From NCBI GenBank assembly GCA_016235815.1, contig JACRIM010000006.1:1-44970 (forward strand): a stretch of DNA of 44,970 nt, given 5' to 3'. The notes beneath the pieces are model-generated. The model saw only the letters and a list, made by a program, of their open reading frames with translations, did no database searches and was not told the DNA's origin. Positions 1 through 7,332 of the stretch are shown in pieces. How positions within the stretch are numbered: position 1 is the stretch's first letter; each line of letters begins with the position of its first letter. The position numbers and the translations under genes were made by a program. The stretch comes from Planctomycetota bacterium (GTDB lineage: Bacteria > Planctomycetota > Phycisphaerae > UBA1845 > UTPLA1).

Positions 1-259
1 AAGCACCCCCGCAGCGGCAGCGGCTGAGATGGGCAGATTCGACCGATGCCGACGGCGACGGGACTGTTCGGAAGATGCTTCCCCACAAACCCGGAACGTC
101 CACCTTGACTCGCATCGCTTCATAGATGCTCGGTGTTTCACTCTGGGTGTGATTTTGTTTGTAAGTCGCGGGCGGGGCGGGGGTTGAATCGCAACGTGAC
201 GGTTTGGAACCGGTCGATTTGATGGAACGTGTTCCCGCCCATTATTATCCAAGCCATCT

Positions 260-604
260 ATGGGCCTTCACCCGCAATTCCCTGATTCTCCGTACGAGCC
301 GTTGATCCCGGATCAGCGGTGGTTTCCGGCGGATGAGACACTTCGCACCACTGCTTATGAGAAGTTGCTGCCGCCGCTGGTGGCCCATGTGAGGCAGGGT
401 GTCTTTGACTGGCGGGCGAGCGGTTACGAGGGGGCGAACCGACCGTTCGTGACGCCGAAGCGATCGATCTTCAACCGGATCGTGGGCGAGGCGCGATCGG
501 GCGGGCTGGAGCTGAAATTCGCCAAATTCCTGGATGATGCGCCGGATGTGGCGGCGCACAGCAAGAATTATCTGGCGGTGGTTTTTCGGGAGTGCAAGGA
601 ATAG
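260..604 (+). pseudogene. Internally deleted remnant of a type III restriction enzyme Res subunit
   Basis: The reading frame encodes 114 residues that look like the two ends of one large family joined together. Residues about 9-59 (PYEPLIPDQRWFPADE, then an RQGVFDWRASGYEGA stretch) resemble the extreme N-terminus of large DEAD/DEAH type III restriction subunits. Residues about 66-110 (KRSIFNRIVGE, then LELKFAKFLDDAPDVAAHSKNYLAV) resemble the region near their C-terminal nuclease part. The whole helicase core, roughly 800-900 residues in intact members, is missing between them, and the end stops early at FRECKE. I see no Walker A motif and no methyltransferase partner. The call rests on remembered family motifs. 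The peptide is unlikely to be active as a nuclease, although the frame is intact. Confidence 0.6.
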
Positions 605-611
605 GACGGAA

Positions 612-636
612 GGCAATAGGACCAATTGGACCTATC
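612..636. repeat. ATAGGACC-type repeat cluster before the four-helix gene
   Basis: The motif ATAGGACC and its inverse GGTCCTAT or near variants recur here, again inside the following gene at 995-1020, and just at its 3' end at 1202-1216. The in-gene copy keeps the frame and encodes an SYETYRTYIE stretch. The motif is rare elsewhere in the window. Confidence 0.5.
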
Positions 637-639
637 GTT

Positions 640-1215
640 ATGGGAGAGCTTATTCCGGCGCATGGGGGGTATCGGCGGCTGAAGTCTTTTCAACAGGCGG
701 AGTTGGTGTATGACGCGACGGTGAGGTTTTGCGAGCGGTTTATTGATAAGCGCTCGCGGACTACCGACCAGATGGTGCAGGCGGCGCGGAGCGGGCGGCA
801 GAATATTGCGGAGGCGAGTCAGGCTTCGGGGACATCGAAAAAGACCGAACTGAAGCTGGTGGGGGTGGCGCGGGCGAGCCTGGAAGAACTGCTGCTGGAT
901 TACGAGGATTTTTTGCGTCAGCGGGGGATGCCGTTGTGGGCGAAGGACAGCCGGGAGGCAGTGTTTGTGCGAAAGCTTGCGTCAAAAAAAGATCGGTCCT
1001 ATGAGACCTATAGGACCTATATCGAGACGCGGCCGTCGGAGGTGGTGGCGAACATTTTGATCTGCCTGATTCACCAGGCGAACTACCTGCTTGATCAGCA
1101 GCTTCGGGGGCTGGAGAAAGAGTTTCTTGAGAAGGGCGGGTTTACGGAGCGGCTTTACCACATGCGGAAGGCGCGGAAAAACCAGGACACCGGCAGAAGC
1201 AATAGGACCCATTAG
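640..1215 (+). CDS. Four-helix-bundle (23S rRNA IVS-like) protein with suffix domain
   Basis: The protein has 191 residues from the ATG at 640; an upstream in-frame start at 592 would add only low-complexity GPIGPI sequence read from repeats. Residues about 10-95 (SFQQAELVYDATVRFCERF, then QMVQAARSGRQNIAEASQASGTSKKTELKLVGVARASLEELLLDYEDFL) match the four-helix-bundle family first found as ORFs in 23S rRNA intervening sequences. The C-terminal part (RPSEVVANILICLIHQANYLLDQQLRGLEKEF) is the usual suffix domain. The molecular function of this family is unknown. The gene is flanked and interrupted in frame by ATAGGACC repeats (997-1020), which suggests that repeat expansion is tolerated between the two domains. 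Confidence 0.8.
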   Translation: MGELIPAHGGYRRLKSFQQAELVYDATVRFCERFIDKRSRTTDQMVQAARSGRQNIAEASQASGTSKKTELKLVGVARASLEELLLDYEDFLRQRGMPLWAKDSREAVFVRKLASKKDRSYETYRTYIETRPSEVVANILICLIHQANYLLDQQLRGLEKEFLEKGGFTERLYHMRKARKNQDTGRSNRTH

Positions 1216-1271
1216 GCCTTTGTGGTTGCTGTGAAGGTGATTGATATCTTTGGAATGACACGATGACGTTG

Positions 1272-1788
1272 GTGCCGGTGAATGTGGGATAGGCCGGGCG
1301 CGGGGGAAGGGGCTTTGCACACAGGTTGGAAACCTGTGGCACCGAACACAGGTTGGAAACCTGTGCCACGGTGCCGGTGAGTGTGGGATAGGCCGGGCGA
1401 AGGGGAAGGGGCTTTGCACACAGGTTGGAAACCTGTGGCACCGAACACAGGTTGGAAACCTGTGCCACAGGGGGATGGGTAGCCAGTCGAACACAGGTTG
1501 GAAACCTGTGCCACAGGGGGATGGGTAGGCACACCGAACACAGGTTGGAAAGCTTTGCCACAGGGGGATGGGTAGGCACATTGAACACAGGTTGGAAACC
1601 TGTGCCACGGTGCCGGTGAGTGTGGGATAGGCCGGGCGCGGGGGAAGGGGCTTTGCACACAGGTTGGAAACCTGTGGCACACCGAACACAGGTTGGAAAC
1701 CTGTGCCACAGGGGGATGGGTAGGCACACCGAACACAGGTTGGAAACCTGTGGCACACAGAACACAGGTTGGAAACCTGTGCTACAGG
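1272..1788. repeat. Array of 11 palindromic ACAGGTTGGAAACCTGT units
   Basis: Eleven copies of a 17-bp hairpin unit (arms ACAGGTT and AACCTGT, loop GGA) start at 1321, 1348, 1420, 1447, 1493, 1540 (degenerate), 1587, 1659, 1688, 1735 and 1764. They are separated by recurring linkers: a roughly 48-bp block beginning GTGCCGGTGA (at 1272, 1371 and 1611) and a block reading CACAGGGGGATGGGTAGGCA. Reading frames through the array on both strands are artefacts of the repeat (RFPTCV and TGWKPV peptides). The region carries no gene. It lies just past the 3' end of the minus-strand AI-2E gene, where repeated hairpins could affect transcript ends. Confidence 0.9.
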
Positions 1789-1804
1789 GGAATTGCAACC
1801 CGCG

Positions 1805-2863
1805 CTACTCTTCGCTGATGAGCAAGGCCCAGCGGCGGGTGCGGTCGAATTGGGCCAGGCCGATCTTCAGGCATGTCAGCATCGGCACGGCGAGGAGGAG
1901 GCCGAGGACTCCGCCGAACCAGCCCCAGTAGGCGAGTGAGACGAGGAGCAGGACGGGGTCGAGGTTGAGTTGTTTTCCGCTGGCGCGCACTTCGATGTAG
2001 TCGATCCAGAAGAAGCGATTGGCGGTGACGCAGATGGCCAGGAGTGAGGCCGTCCAGATGCTGTCGAACTGGAGGTAGGCGAGGGCGATCGGTGGGATGA
2101 GGGCGGCGATGCTTCCGACGTAGGTGATGTAGTTGAGGATGAACGCGAGGAAGACCCAGAGCGGCCAGTATTCCAGGTTGAAGCAGTACATGATGATGCC
2201 GGCGACGCAGGCCATGCCGAGGCTGACGCGCGTTTTGACCTTCATGTATTGCTGGATGCCGTCGCTGACGCTGCGGCCCATGCGCAGGAGGCTGTCGGCG
2301 GTGTCTGGGTTGAAGGCGCGCTGCATGCGTCGGGAGACTTTTTCGGCGTTGAGGATGATGAAGAGCAGGTAGAAGAAGACGACGAGGGCGAGTTCGAGAA
2401 AGCTGAAGGCGGTGCCGGCGACGTAGAGGAATATTTCCTGCGAGGAGGTGTTGAGGAATTCGCGCAGGGTGCTGGTGACGGTGCCGCTGGATTTGTCGGG
2501 GGCGACGCGGCCGGCGATGGCGAGGAGGCGCTGCTGGTATTCGGGGAACTTGTCGCGAAAGGCCAGGCCGTTGAGATAGACGACCTGTCCGAGGAGGACG
2601 AAGAGGATCATCACGGTGAGGAAGAGAATCAGGTAGGCCACCCACGGGGGGATCTTGACGGCGATCATGGCCTCGGCGGTCGGGCGGATGATGTAGTAGA
2701 GAAACAGGGCGATGATGACGGGGAAGACGATCTTGCTGAGGAAGGTGAAGGCCGTGACGCTGAGGATGCCGGCGATGATGACCAGGGCGGCGGTGGCGGT
2801 GCGCCGGCTTTCACCGGCGGGTGCTCGGGGCTGAGTTCGAAGATCGTCCATGACGTCGGCCAT
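1805..2863 (-). CDS. AI-2E family transporter (PerM/UPF0118-like membrane protein)
   Basis: This is a 352-residue polytopic membrane protein. After a short cytoplasmic N-terminus there are two hydrophobic segments at about 25-60 and one at about 75-100. A long extracytoplasmic stretch follows (about 100-160), then several more membrane spans, ending with the typical LLLVSLAYWGWFGGVLGLLLAVPMLTCLKI motif region. That layout and the last motif are characteristic of the AI-2E/PerM family. Members are proposed exporters of small molecules, and some act as Na+/H+ antiporters, so the substrate cannot be assigned. The gene stands alone on the minus strand, with accD upstream and the palindrome array downstream. 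Confidence 0.85.
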   Translation of the reverse strand: MADVMDDLRTQPRAPAGESRRTATAALVIIAGILSVTAFTFLSKIVFPVIIALFLYYIIRPTAEAMIAVKIPPWVAYLILFLTVMILFVLLGQVVYLNGLAFRDKFPEYQQRLLAIAGRVAPDKSSGTVTSTLREFLNTSSQEIFLYVAGTAFSFLELALVVFFYLLFIILNAEKVSRRMQRAFNPDTADSLLRMGRSVSDGIQQYMKVKTRVSLGMACVAGIIMYCFNLEYWPLWVFLAFILNYITYVGSIAALIPPIALAYLQFDSIWTASLLAICVTANRFFWIDYIEVRASGKQLNLDPVLLLVSLAYWGWFGGVLGLLLAVPMLTCLKIGLAQFDRTRRWALLISEE

Positions 2864-2970
2864 GCGAGGGATGATAGCCGCGAGCGTGGGGTCGAAGGAT
2901 GTTCAGGAATTGAGAGTGAAATTGGGCAACGGGTGTGCTTGCAGGGGAGCGCCTGTTGCAGTCGCGTGAT

Positions 2971-2990
2971 GGCAGGCAGGGACGCCTGCC
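2971..2990. repeat. Short dispersed palindrome (GGCAGG...CCTGCC)
   Basis: An inverted repeat with arms GGCAGGC and GCCTGCC around AGGGAC lies between accD and the AI-2E gene. A diverged copy (GGCGGGCAGGGACGCCCGC) occurs at about 19598-19616, also between genes. Confidence 0.5.
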
Positions 2991-3037
2991 CCACTCTTGC
3001 GCCACCAGCACGAGGTCATGGCGGTCGCAATCGGTGC

Positions 3038-3838
3038 TTATTTGCCGCAGTAGTCGATGATGCGGGCGATTTCGTTTCGGAGGTCGGCGCGGGGCACGAT
3101 GCGATCGATGTAGCCGTGCTCCTGCATGAACTCGGCGGTTTGGAAGCCTTCGGGGAGTTCGGCCTTTACCGTGTTCCAGATTACGCGCGGGCCGGCGAAG
3201 CCGATCATGGCTTTGGGTTCGGCGATGATCACGTCGCCGAGGAATGCGAAGCTGGCGGCGACGCCGGCCGTGGTGGGGTCGGTCATGACGGTGATGTAGA
3301 GGCCCTTTTGCGTGTCGTGGCGGGCGATGGCGGCGGAGGTTTTGGCCATTTGCATGAGGCTGATCAGGCCCTCCTGCATTCGGGCGCCGCCGGAGCAGGT
3401 GAGGATGACGGCGGGGAGGTTTTCGTCGGTGGCGCGTTCGATGGCGGCGGCGACCTTTTCACCCACGACGGAGCCCATGGAGCCCATGACGAAGAAGGGG
3501 TCCATCACCGCGAGGATGATTGACCGGCCTTTGATGTAGGCACGACCCGTGAGCACGGCTTCGGTCAGGCCGGTCTTTTCCTGGGCGGCGGCCATTCGCT
3601 TGGCGTAGGGGATGCTGTCGGTCCAATTCAGGGGGTTGGTGGAGACGAGGTCTGCGTTGAATTCTTCGAAGGTACCGGGGTCGGTGAGCTGGCCGACGCG
3701 GGTTCGTGCGTCGACGCGATAGTGGTAGCTGCACTCGGGGCAGACGAGGAGGTTCTCCTCGAGGACTTTTCGGAAGATCATCTTGCTGCAGCCCTGGCAT
3801 CGTAGCCAGAGGCCTTCTGGGACTTCGACTTTGGCCAT
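3038..3838 (-). CDS. accD: Acetyl-CoA carboxylase carboxyltransferase subunit beta
   Basis: AccD carries the beta half of the carboxyltransferase that moves the carboxyl group from carboxybiotin to acetyl-CoA, giving malonyl-CoA for fatty acid synthesis. The ATG at 3838 gives 266 residues. A longer frame to 3910 would add residues coded across the upstream terminator and is rejected. The N-terminal zinc ribbon is plain: Cys14, Cys17, Cys33 and Cys36 (CQGC and CPEC). The crotonase-like core follows, with MDPFFVMGSMGSVVGEK, the oxyanion region CSGGARMQEG and the DPTTAGVAASFA motif. Length and motifs fit the family, although the zinc-ribbon-to-core linker is short. No accA is in view. The start lies 62 bases past the hairpin of a terminator serving the upstream small-peptide unit, so accD probably has its own promoter. 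Confidence 0.95.
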   Translation of the reverse strand: MAKVEVPEGLWLRCQGCSKMIFRKVLEENLLVCPECSYHYRVDARTRVGQLTDPGTFEEFNADLVSTNPLNWTDSIPYAKRMAAAQEKTGLTEAVLTGRAYIKGRSIILAVMDPFFVMGSMGSVVGEKVAAAIERATDENLPAVILTCSGGARMQEGLISLMQMAKTSAAIARHDTQKGLYITVMTDPTTAGVAASFAFLGDVIIAEPKAMIGFAGPRVIWNTVKAELPEGFQTAEFMQEHGYIDRIVPRADLRNEIARIIDYCGK

Positions 3839-3899
3839 GATGCGAGAATTGTAAGCGAAGGCGGTTCGAATCGGAACGCGCTGGAGGGGGTTTGGTGGG

Positions 3900-3939
3900 G
3901 TAAAAAACACAGGACCCGTGCGACGAATCGCACGGGTCC
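3900..3939 (-). terminator. Rho-independent terminator of the small-peptide unit
   Basis: A perfect 12-bp stem (GGACCCGTGCGA at 3912-3923 with TCGCACGGGTCC at 3928-3939, 4-base loop) is followed on the minus strand by TGTGTTTTTT. It lies downstream of both hydrophobic peptide genes and just upstream of accD. Confidence 0.8.
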
Positions 3940-4054
3940 AGGAGTGTTTGGCTAAGTGCGAGACCCGAAGGTCTCGTTCAGTTGAACATCCATCGTGCCT
4001 AGGCTGATGGCTGGCAACCGGAGCGACGAATCGCTCTGTGACCTGGTCAACGAG

Positions 4055-4174
4055 TTAGTTGACGTTGACGAGGAAGAGGCCGAGCCACGTCAGCGGGACC
4101 AAAATGAGGTCCGGCAACGGGTTGAGGTCGATGAAGCCGACCATCGCGGCAAGAACAAAATCCCAAATGCTCAT
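4055..4174 (-). CDS. Small hydrophobic peptide, copy A (39 residues)
   Basis: The ATG at 4174 follows a strong ribosome binding site (AAGGAAGG, six bases away) and opens a 39-residue frame: MSIWDFVLAAMVGFIDLNPL, then a hydrophobic tail ending LFLVNVN. The peptide is acidic (three Asp, no Lys or Arg) and could span or lie on a membrane. The first 37 residues are identical to copy B upstream, and the two genes differ within the shared coding part by only two silent changes, which argues that the peptide is selected. I do not recognise a family. Size, hydrophobicity and tandem copies resemble type I toxin or leaderless-bacteriocin loci, but those peptides are usually basic. It is too short for standard gene callers. 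Confidence 0.72.
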   Translation of the reverse strand: MSIWDFVLAAMVGFIDLNPLPDLILVPLTWLGLFLVNVN

Positions 4175-4222
4175 GGAAATCCTTCCTTCTTTGACTACTG
4201 TTCCTGACTCTCTCCGTGACTT

Positions 4223-4236
4223 AGTGCACGTGCACT
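4223..4236. promoter_or_regulatory. Perfect 14-bp palindrome upstream of peptide A
   Basis: AGTGCACGTGCACT is a perfect inverted repeat about 50 bases upstream of the start of copy A, between the two peptide genes. It could be an operator or a processing site. This is inference from position only. Confidence 0.35.
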
Positions 4237-4318
4237 GATCAAACCAAGTCAGCGGAAGCCGTCAACGGAACATCAACAAACTTCTACTTCTACTTCTGCA
4301 CGTTCATCGGTTAACTGA

Positions 4319-4432
4319 TTAGTTAACGAGGAACAGGCCGAGCCACGTCAGCGGGACCAAAATGAGGTCCGGCAACGGGTTGAGGTCGATGAAGCCGACC
4401 ATCGCGGCAAGAACAAAATCCCAAATGCTCAT
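4319..4432 (-). CDS. Small hydrophobic peptide, copy B (37 residues)
   Basis: The ATG at 4432 has a ribosome binding site (AAGAAGGAAGG) ending five bases upstream. The frame encodes 37 residues identical to residues 1-37 of copy A. The only differences over the shared coding length are CTG for CTC (Leu) and GTT for GTC (Val) near the 3' end. Copy A then has two extra residues. The ribosome-binding regions are also alike, but the spacer between the genes (4175-4318) shows no obvious similarity. Both genes probably sit on one transcript that ends at the hairpin at 3912-3939. Function is unknown. Confidence 0.72.
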   Translation of the reverse strand: MSIWDFVLAAMVGFIDLNPLPDLILVPLTWLGLFLVN

Positions 4433-4454
4433 AGTAACCTTCCTTCTTCTAATG

Positions 4455-4468
4455 GGTTTCTAGAAACC
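4455..4468. promoter_or_regulatory. Perfect 14-bp palindrome before peptide B
   Basis: GGTTTCTAGAAACC is a perfect palindrome that ends 23 bases upstream of the copy B start codon, just before its ribosome binding site. A second TCTAGA lies at 4492-4497. It is a possible operator or RNA hairpin controlling translation. Confidence 0.35.
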
Positions 4469-4766
4469 GCGCCACACGGCGCACCAAACACTCTAGACTG
4501 TGTTAAGCCTTTGCTGCCCGACACGCGTCGAACGGCGAAAGGCGACATTGCGAAACTTTTCACTTTCTTTTGGTCGTATGAAGAAACTCGCGTTCGCAGT
4601 CATGCGATCACGAATCGCTCTTCGACCCGGCGCGGCAAGCATACGGTAATCAGGAAGTTCGGCAAGACCCTGATTTCAATCCTGACTTTCAAGCCGCTCT
4701 TGCGAGCAGATCGAAAATCATGACTGGCAAAGGCTTTGGCCGCACCGCGCCGGAGGGCCAAAACCA

Positions 4767-4827
4767 CTCAGGCTTTATCGCCTGAGGCTGAGGGCGAAGT
4801 TTAGCTACACCCGAAATCGGCTGTCAA
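4767..4827 (-). promoter_or_regulatory. Candidate promoter and 5' hairpin of the small-peptide unit
   Basis: On the minus strand, TTGACA (4822-4827) and TAAACT (4798-4803) are separated by 18 bases. A start near 4790 would give a transcript whose 5' end folds into CTCAGGC-GATAAA-GCCTGAG (4767-4786). That leaves about 360 untranslated bases before peptide B. The rest of the gap (4433-5099) has no convincing gene on either strand, and 4800-5040 is AT-rich compared with the surroundings. Confidence 0.45.
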
Positions 4828-5099
4828 CCACTTTTTCGACCCTCTCACTCATTTTTTTCGTTGTTTTCGCGTTGAGAATTGAGTTTTTCTCGGTCTTTTT
4901 TCAAAAAATCTCGCGTAAGCCCCGCCGTTTGTTTTGCGGACGCACTAAAGGACATAGCCATAACCTGTTTATTTGCAGTAGTTTATGGATTTGTTGGCGG
5001 GCGGCTCGAAATCAGAAAATTGATCCAATTTCGACCGCCCTCGGTCCAAAAATAAACGCTTGGGGAACCATCAAAATCCGGTGCCCGGGGGTCAAATTC

Positions 5100-6359
5100 T
5101 TAGTTCAGCTTGAACTTTGCCGTCACCGGGTTGTGGTCTGAGCCGGAGGTTTCGACCGTTCCCTGGGGGATGTGGTAGGACTTGGCGACATAGCGCTTGG
5201 CCATGGCCGGGGATGCCAGGATGAAGTCGATGGGGTCCTTGAACTCGCCGGCGTTGAAGGTGCGCGCGTCTTTGGGGGCATCCTGCACGAACCCTTTTAG
5301 TGCGCCCGAGGCGTCGCCGCGAATCGTCTTCAGGGATTCGCTATCCCAGGTGTCGTTGAAGTCGCCCAGCACGACGAAGTTCACGTCTTTTTCACGTTTG
5401 AGAAGCTCATCGAGCAGCTTACGAATCTGCCGGGCCTCGCCTACTCGCACTTTTTCCGTGGTATCCGCTCCACCGCGTTTGCTTTTCAGGTGTACGGGAA
5501 ACATGTAGAAGGCCGGCCCCGAGGGAGGTTGAATCTGAACCTGGAGGAAGTCCCGTTGAAACGAAATCGTTTTGCCTTCGCCGTCGGGGAACTTGAGATG
5601 GCGATAGGACGTGACCGGTCCGACGGGGAATCGCGACAGGACGGCGCAATCGATTCCGCGGCTGTCGTTGCCCTCGAAGCAGACGATCTCCTGATAGCCC
5701 ATGTCCGGGAGCATGGTCTTCACGAATCGCTCCAGATAATCGCGGTTTTCCACTTCCTCCAGTGAGATCACGTCGGCGTCGAGGCCGCGAATCGTTTTGG
5801 CGAGCAGTTCCAATTGCTCCTTTGGCTTGGCGGGCGTGCCTTCGTCTTCGTGGTAGGGGTCGTCGTAGTCGTCAAAGAGATTGAGCACGTTGAAGGCGGC
5901 GATGGTCACCGTGCCGGTGTAGGGCCGCTCCTTGGGCGGCGCGACCTTTGCGGGCGCGGGGATCGGTTCTTCTTTTTCCAGCATCGTTACCTGGTCGGGC
6001 GACGACACCTCGATTTGCGGCTTGCCGCGAAAGTCCGTGATAGTTCCGCGAATGCGAACGATCTTCTGGTCGTAGAGTTGTTCGGGCGGCGTTGGGAATG
6101 AGTCGAAGCTGTCCTTGCGCACGACGGCGGTGAAGGTGCGCGATGCATCGAAGTTCAGGAAGCACATGGTTCCGATGTTGCGCGTCTGGACGATCTGCCC
6201 CTGCACGATGACTTTTTCGCCGATGTGTTCGCCGGCGTCCTTCCAGTCGATGATCGGAACTCCGACATCCGCGGGCAGGCCCTTTTTGTCTTTGTCATCC
6301 GCAAAGGCCGGCGCCCACGGACAAACCGCAACCGCGATTAGCAAGACAACGCGCTTCAT
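5100..6359 (-). CDS. Secreted OB-fold plus endonuclease/exonuclease/phosphatase family protein
   Basis: This is a 419-residue exported protein. The signal peptide is MKRVVLLIAVAVCPWAPAFA (cleavage near 20). Residues about 37-127 look like an OB-fold nucleic-acid-binding domain (GEKVIVQGQIVQTR, then IVRIRGTITDFRGKPQIEV). Residues about 148-419 form the EEP metal-dependent phosphodiesterase domain, with Asn157 in AAFNVLN, Glu202 in SLEEVEN, the NDSRGIDCAVLSR motif, VVLGDFND and the terminal SDHNPV His/Asp pair, so the active site looks complete. It may degrade extracellular DNA or act on another phosphoester. The start is supported by AGGAG six bases upstream. It stands alone in its orientation, with the small-peptide unit downstream. 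Confidence 0.85.
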   Translation of the reverse strand: MKRVVLLIAVAVCPWAPAFADDKDKKGLPADVGVPIIDWKDAGEHIGEKVIVQGQIVQTRNIGTMCFLNFDASRTFTAVVRKDSFDSFPTPPEQLYDQKIVRIRGTITDFRGKPQIEVSSPDQVTMLEKEEPIPAPAKVAPPKERPYTGTVTIAAFNVLNLFDDYDDPYHEDEGTPAKPKEQLELLAKTIRGLDADVISLEEVENRDYLERFVKTMLPDMGYQEIVCFEGNDSRGIDCAVLSRFPVGPVTSYRHLKFPDGEGKTISFQRDFLQVQIQPPSGPAFYMFPVHLKSKRGGADTTEKVRVGEARQIRKLLDELLKREKDVNFVVLGDFNDTWDSESLKTIRGDASGALKGFVQDAPKDARTFNAGEFKDPIDFILASPAMAKRYVAKSYHIPQGTVETSGSDHNPVTAKFKLN

Positions 6360-6434
6360 GAAATCGCTCCTGTGTAATGCGAATATGTACTTGTTGGACG
6401 ATACCGGCGACCCCCGCCGCCGATTCCAGGATGT

Positions 6435-6809
6435 CTATGATATCTGATCCTGCGGTTTGCCGTAACGATTCAGGATGGCCGGCAGGTCGGCGCTGAACTT
6501 TGACCGGGGCATGACGTCGGAGGCACCGGCTGCCTTCGCGGCGTCCGCCAAGGCGGACTGGACGTGCGAATAGAAGGCGATGGTGGCGGGTCGGGAGGCA
6601 TGCGCACCCGCGGTACGAAGGGCCTCCACCGGGACGGGTTCGGGCATCGACATGTCGACGAGGACGAGTCGTACGGTGTGCGATTCAAGCTGTTTCGCGA
6701 GGGCATCGACGGTGGCCGCCGAAGCGGCGTCGATGCCGAGGGCCTGCGCCGTCCCCGTTACCTTTGAGGTGAACATCAGGTCGGTTGCGACGATGACTAC
6801 GCTGGGCAT
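6435..6809 (-). CDS. Response-regulator receiver-like protein
   Basis: This 124-residue single-domain protein has the alternating beta/alpha pattern of a CheY-like receiver. VVIVATD ends the first strand but has only one acidic residue at the usual acidic pair. VRLVLVDMSMPEP carries the likely phospho-acceptor Asp. IAFYSHV has the Ser/Thr position, and DVMPRSKF has the conserved Lys. There is no output domain and no kinase nearby. It may act by protein-protein contact. A GGAG box nine bases before the start supports the ATG at 6809. The reduced acidic pair leaves some doubt that it is phosphorylated. Confidence 0.65.
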   Translation of the reverse strand: MPSVVIVATDLMFTSKVTGTAQALGIDAASAATVDALAKQLESHTVRLVLVDMSMPEPVPVEALRTAGAHASRPATIAFYSHVQSALADAAKAAGASDVMPRSKFSADLPAILNRYGKPQDQIS

Positions 6810-6887
6810 TCGACATTACTCCGTGCGGGTGACCATCATACCGGCACTGAATTGACGCAACTTCCTGCCGCGTCGACAATCGTGTGC

Positions 6888-7262
6888 ATGGCCAAACACA
6901 ATACGCAATTCCTCAAGCTCGTGAACGACGCCAAGACGCGGGTGCGCGAATGCACCATTCATGACGTGAAGCCGAGAATCGACAAGGGTGAGACGTTTCA
7001 CTTCATCGACGTGCGCGAGGAAAGCGAATGGGCGGCGGGTCATATTCCGCGAGCCGTGCATCTGGGGCGCGGCATTATCGAGCGCGACATTGAGCAGCGC
7101 ATCCCCGATGCGTCGGCGGAGATTATTCTTTATTGTGGCGGCGGATTTCGCTCGGCGCTGGTTGCCGACAATCTGCAGAAGATGGGCTACACCAACGTCA
7201 TTTCCATGGATGGCGGTTTTCGTGCGTGGAATGAGGCGGGTTGGGCGATCGAGCGTGGGTAG
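6888..7262 (+). CDS. Rhodanese-like sulfurtransferase
   Basis: Starting at the ATG at 6888 (124 residues), the protein shows a single rhodanese domain: HFIDVREESEWAAGHIPRAVHLGRG, then the active loop LYCGGGFRSALVADNL with the catalytic Cys83, then MDGGFRAWNEAGW near the end. Such proteins carry a persulfide and transfer sulfur to acceptors such as thiols or cyanide. The upstream in-frame ATG at 6852 would add 12 residues with no family support. The natural acceptor is unknown. Confidence 0.88.
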   Translation: MAKHNTQFLKLVNDAKTRVRECTIHDVKPRIDKGETFHFIDVREESEWAAGHIPRAVHLGRGIIERDIEQRIPDASAEIILYCGGGFRSALVADNLQKMGYTNVISMDGGFRAWNEAGWAIERG

Positions 7263-7332
7263 GCGGTTTATGCCTTCGCACCAAGCTAGAATGCCCGCAT
7301 GAGTGAGGGCCCGCTACTTCGTTTTCCACTTC

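Noticed and set aside
1-259. A gene end at the left edge
   Set aside because: One frame is open to about 196 but has no recognisable protein pattern, so no feature is claimed.
1272-1788. A CRISPR array
   Set aside because: The repeat is a short palindrome, the linkers are themselves repeated rather than unique spacers, and there are no cas genes.
982-1931. Open frames on both strands through the palindrome array (RFPTCV- and TGWKPV-type peptides)
   Set aside because: They are translations of the repeat itself in several frames and resemble no real protein.
2249-3523. A 424-residue open frame on the plus strand
   Set aside because: It is antisense to the AI-2E and accD genes and is an artefact of high G+C codon use.
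3861-3882. GGTTCGAATCGG resembling a tRNA T-loop
   Set aside because: No acceptor, D or anticodon arm can be folded around it, and it lies directly upstream of accD.
4872-5141. An 89-residue plus-strand frame in the AT-rich gap
   Set aside because: It overlaps the end of the phosphodiesterase gene, has no ribosome binding site and no protein-like pattern.
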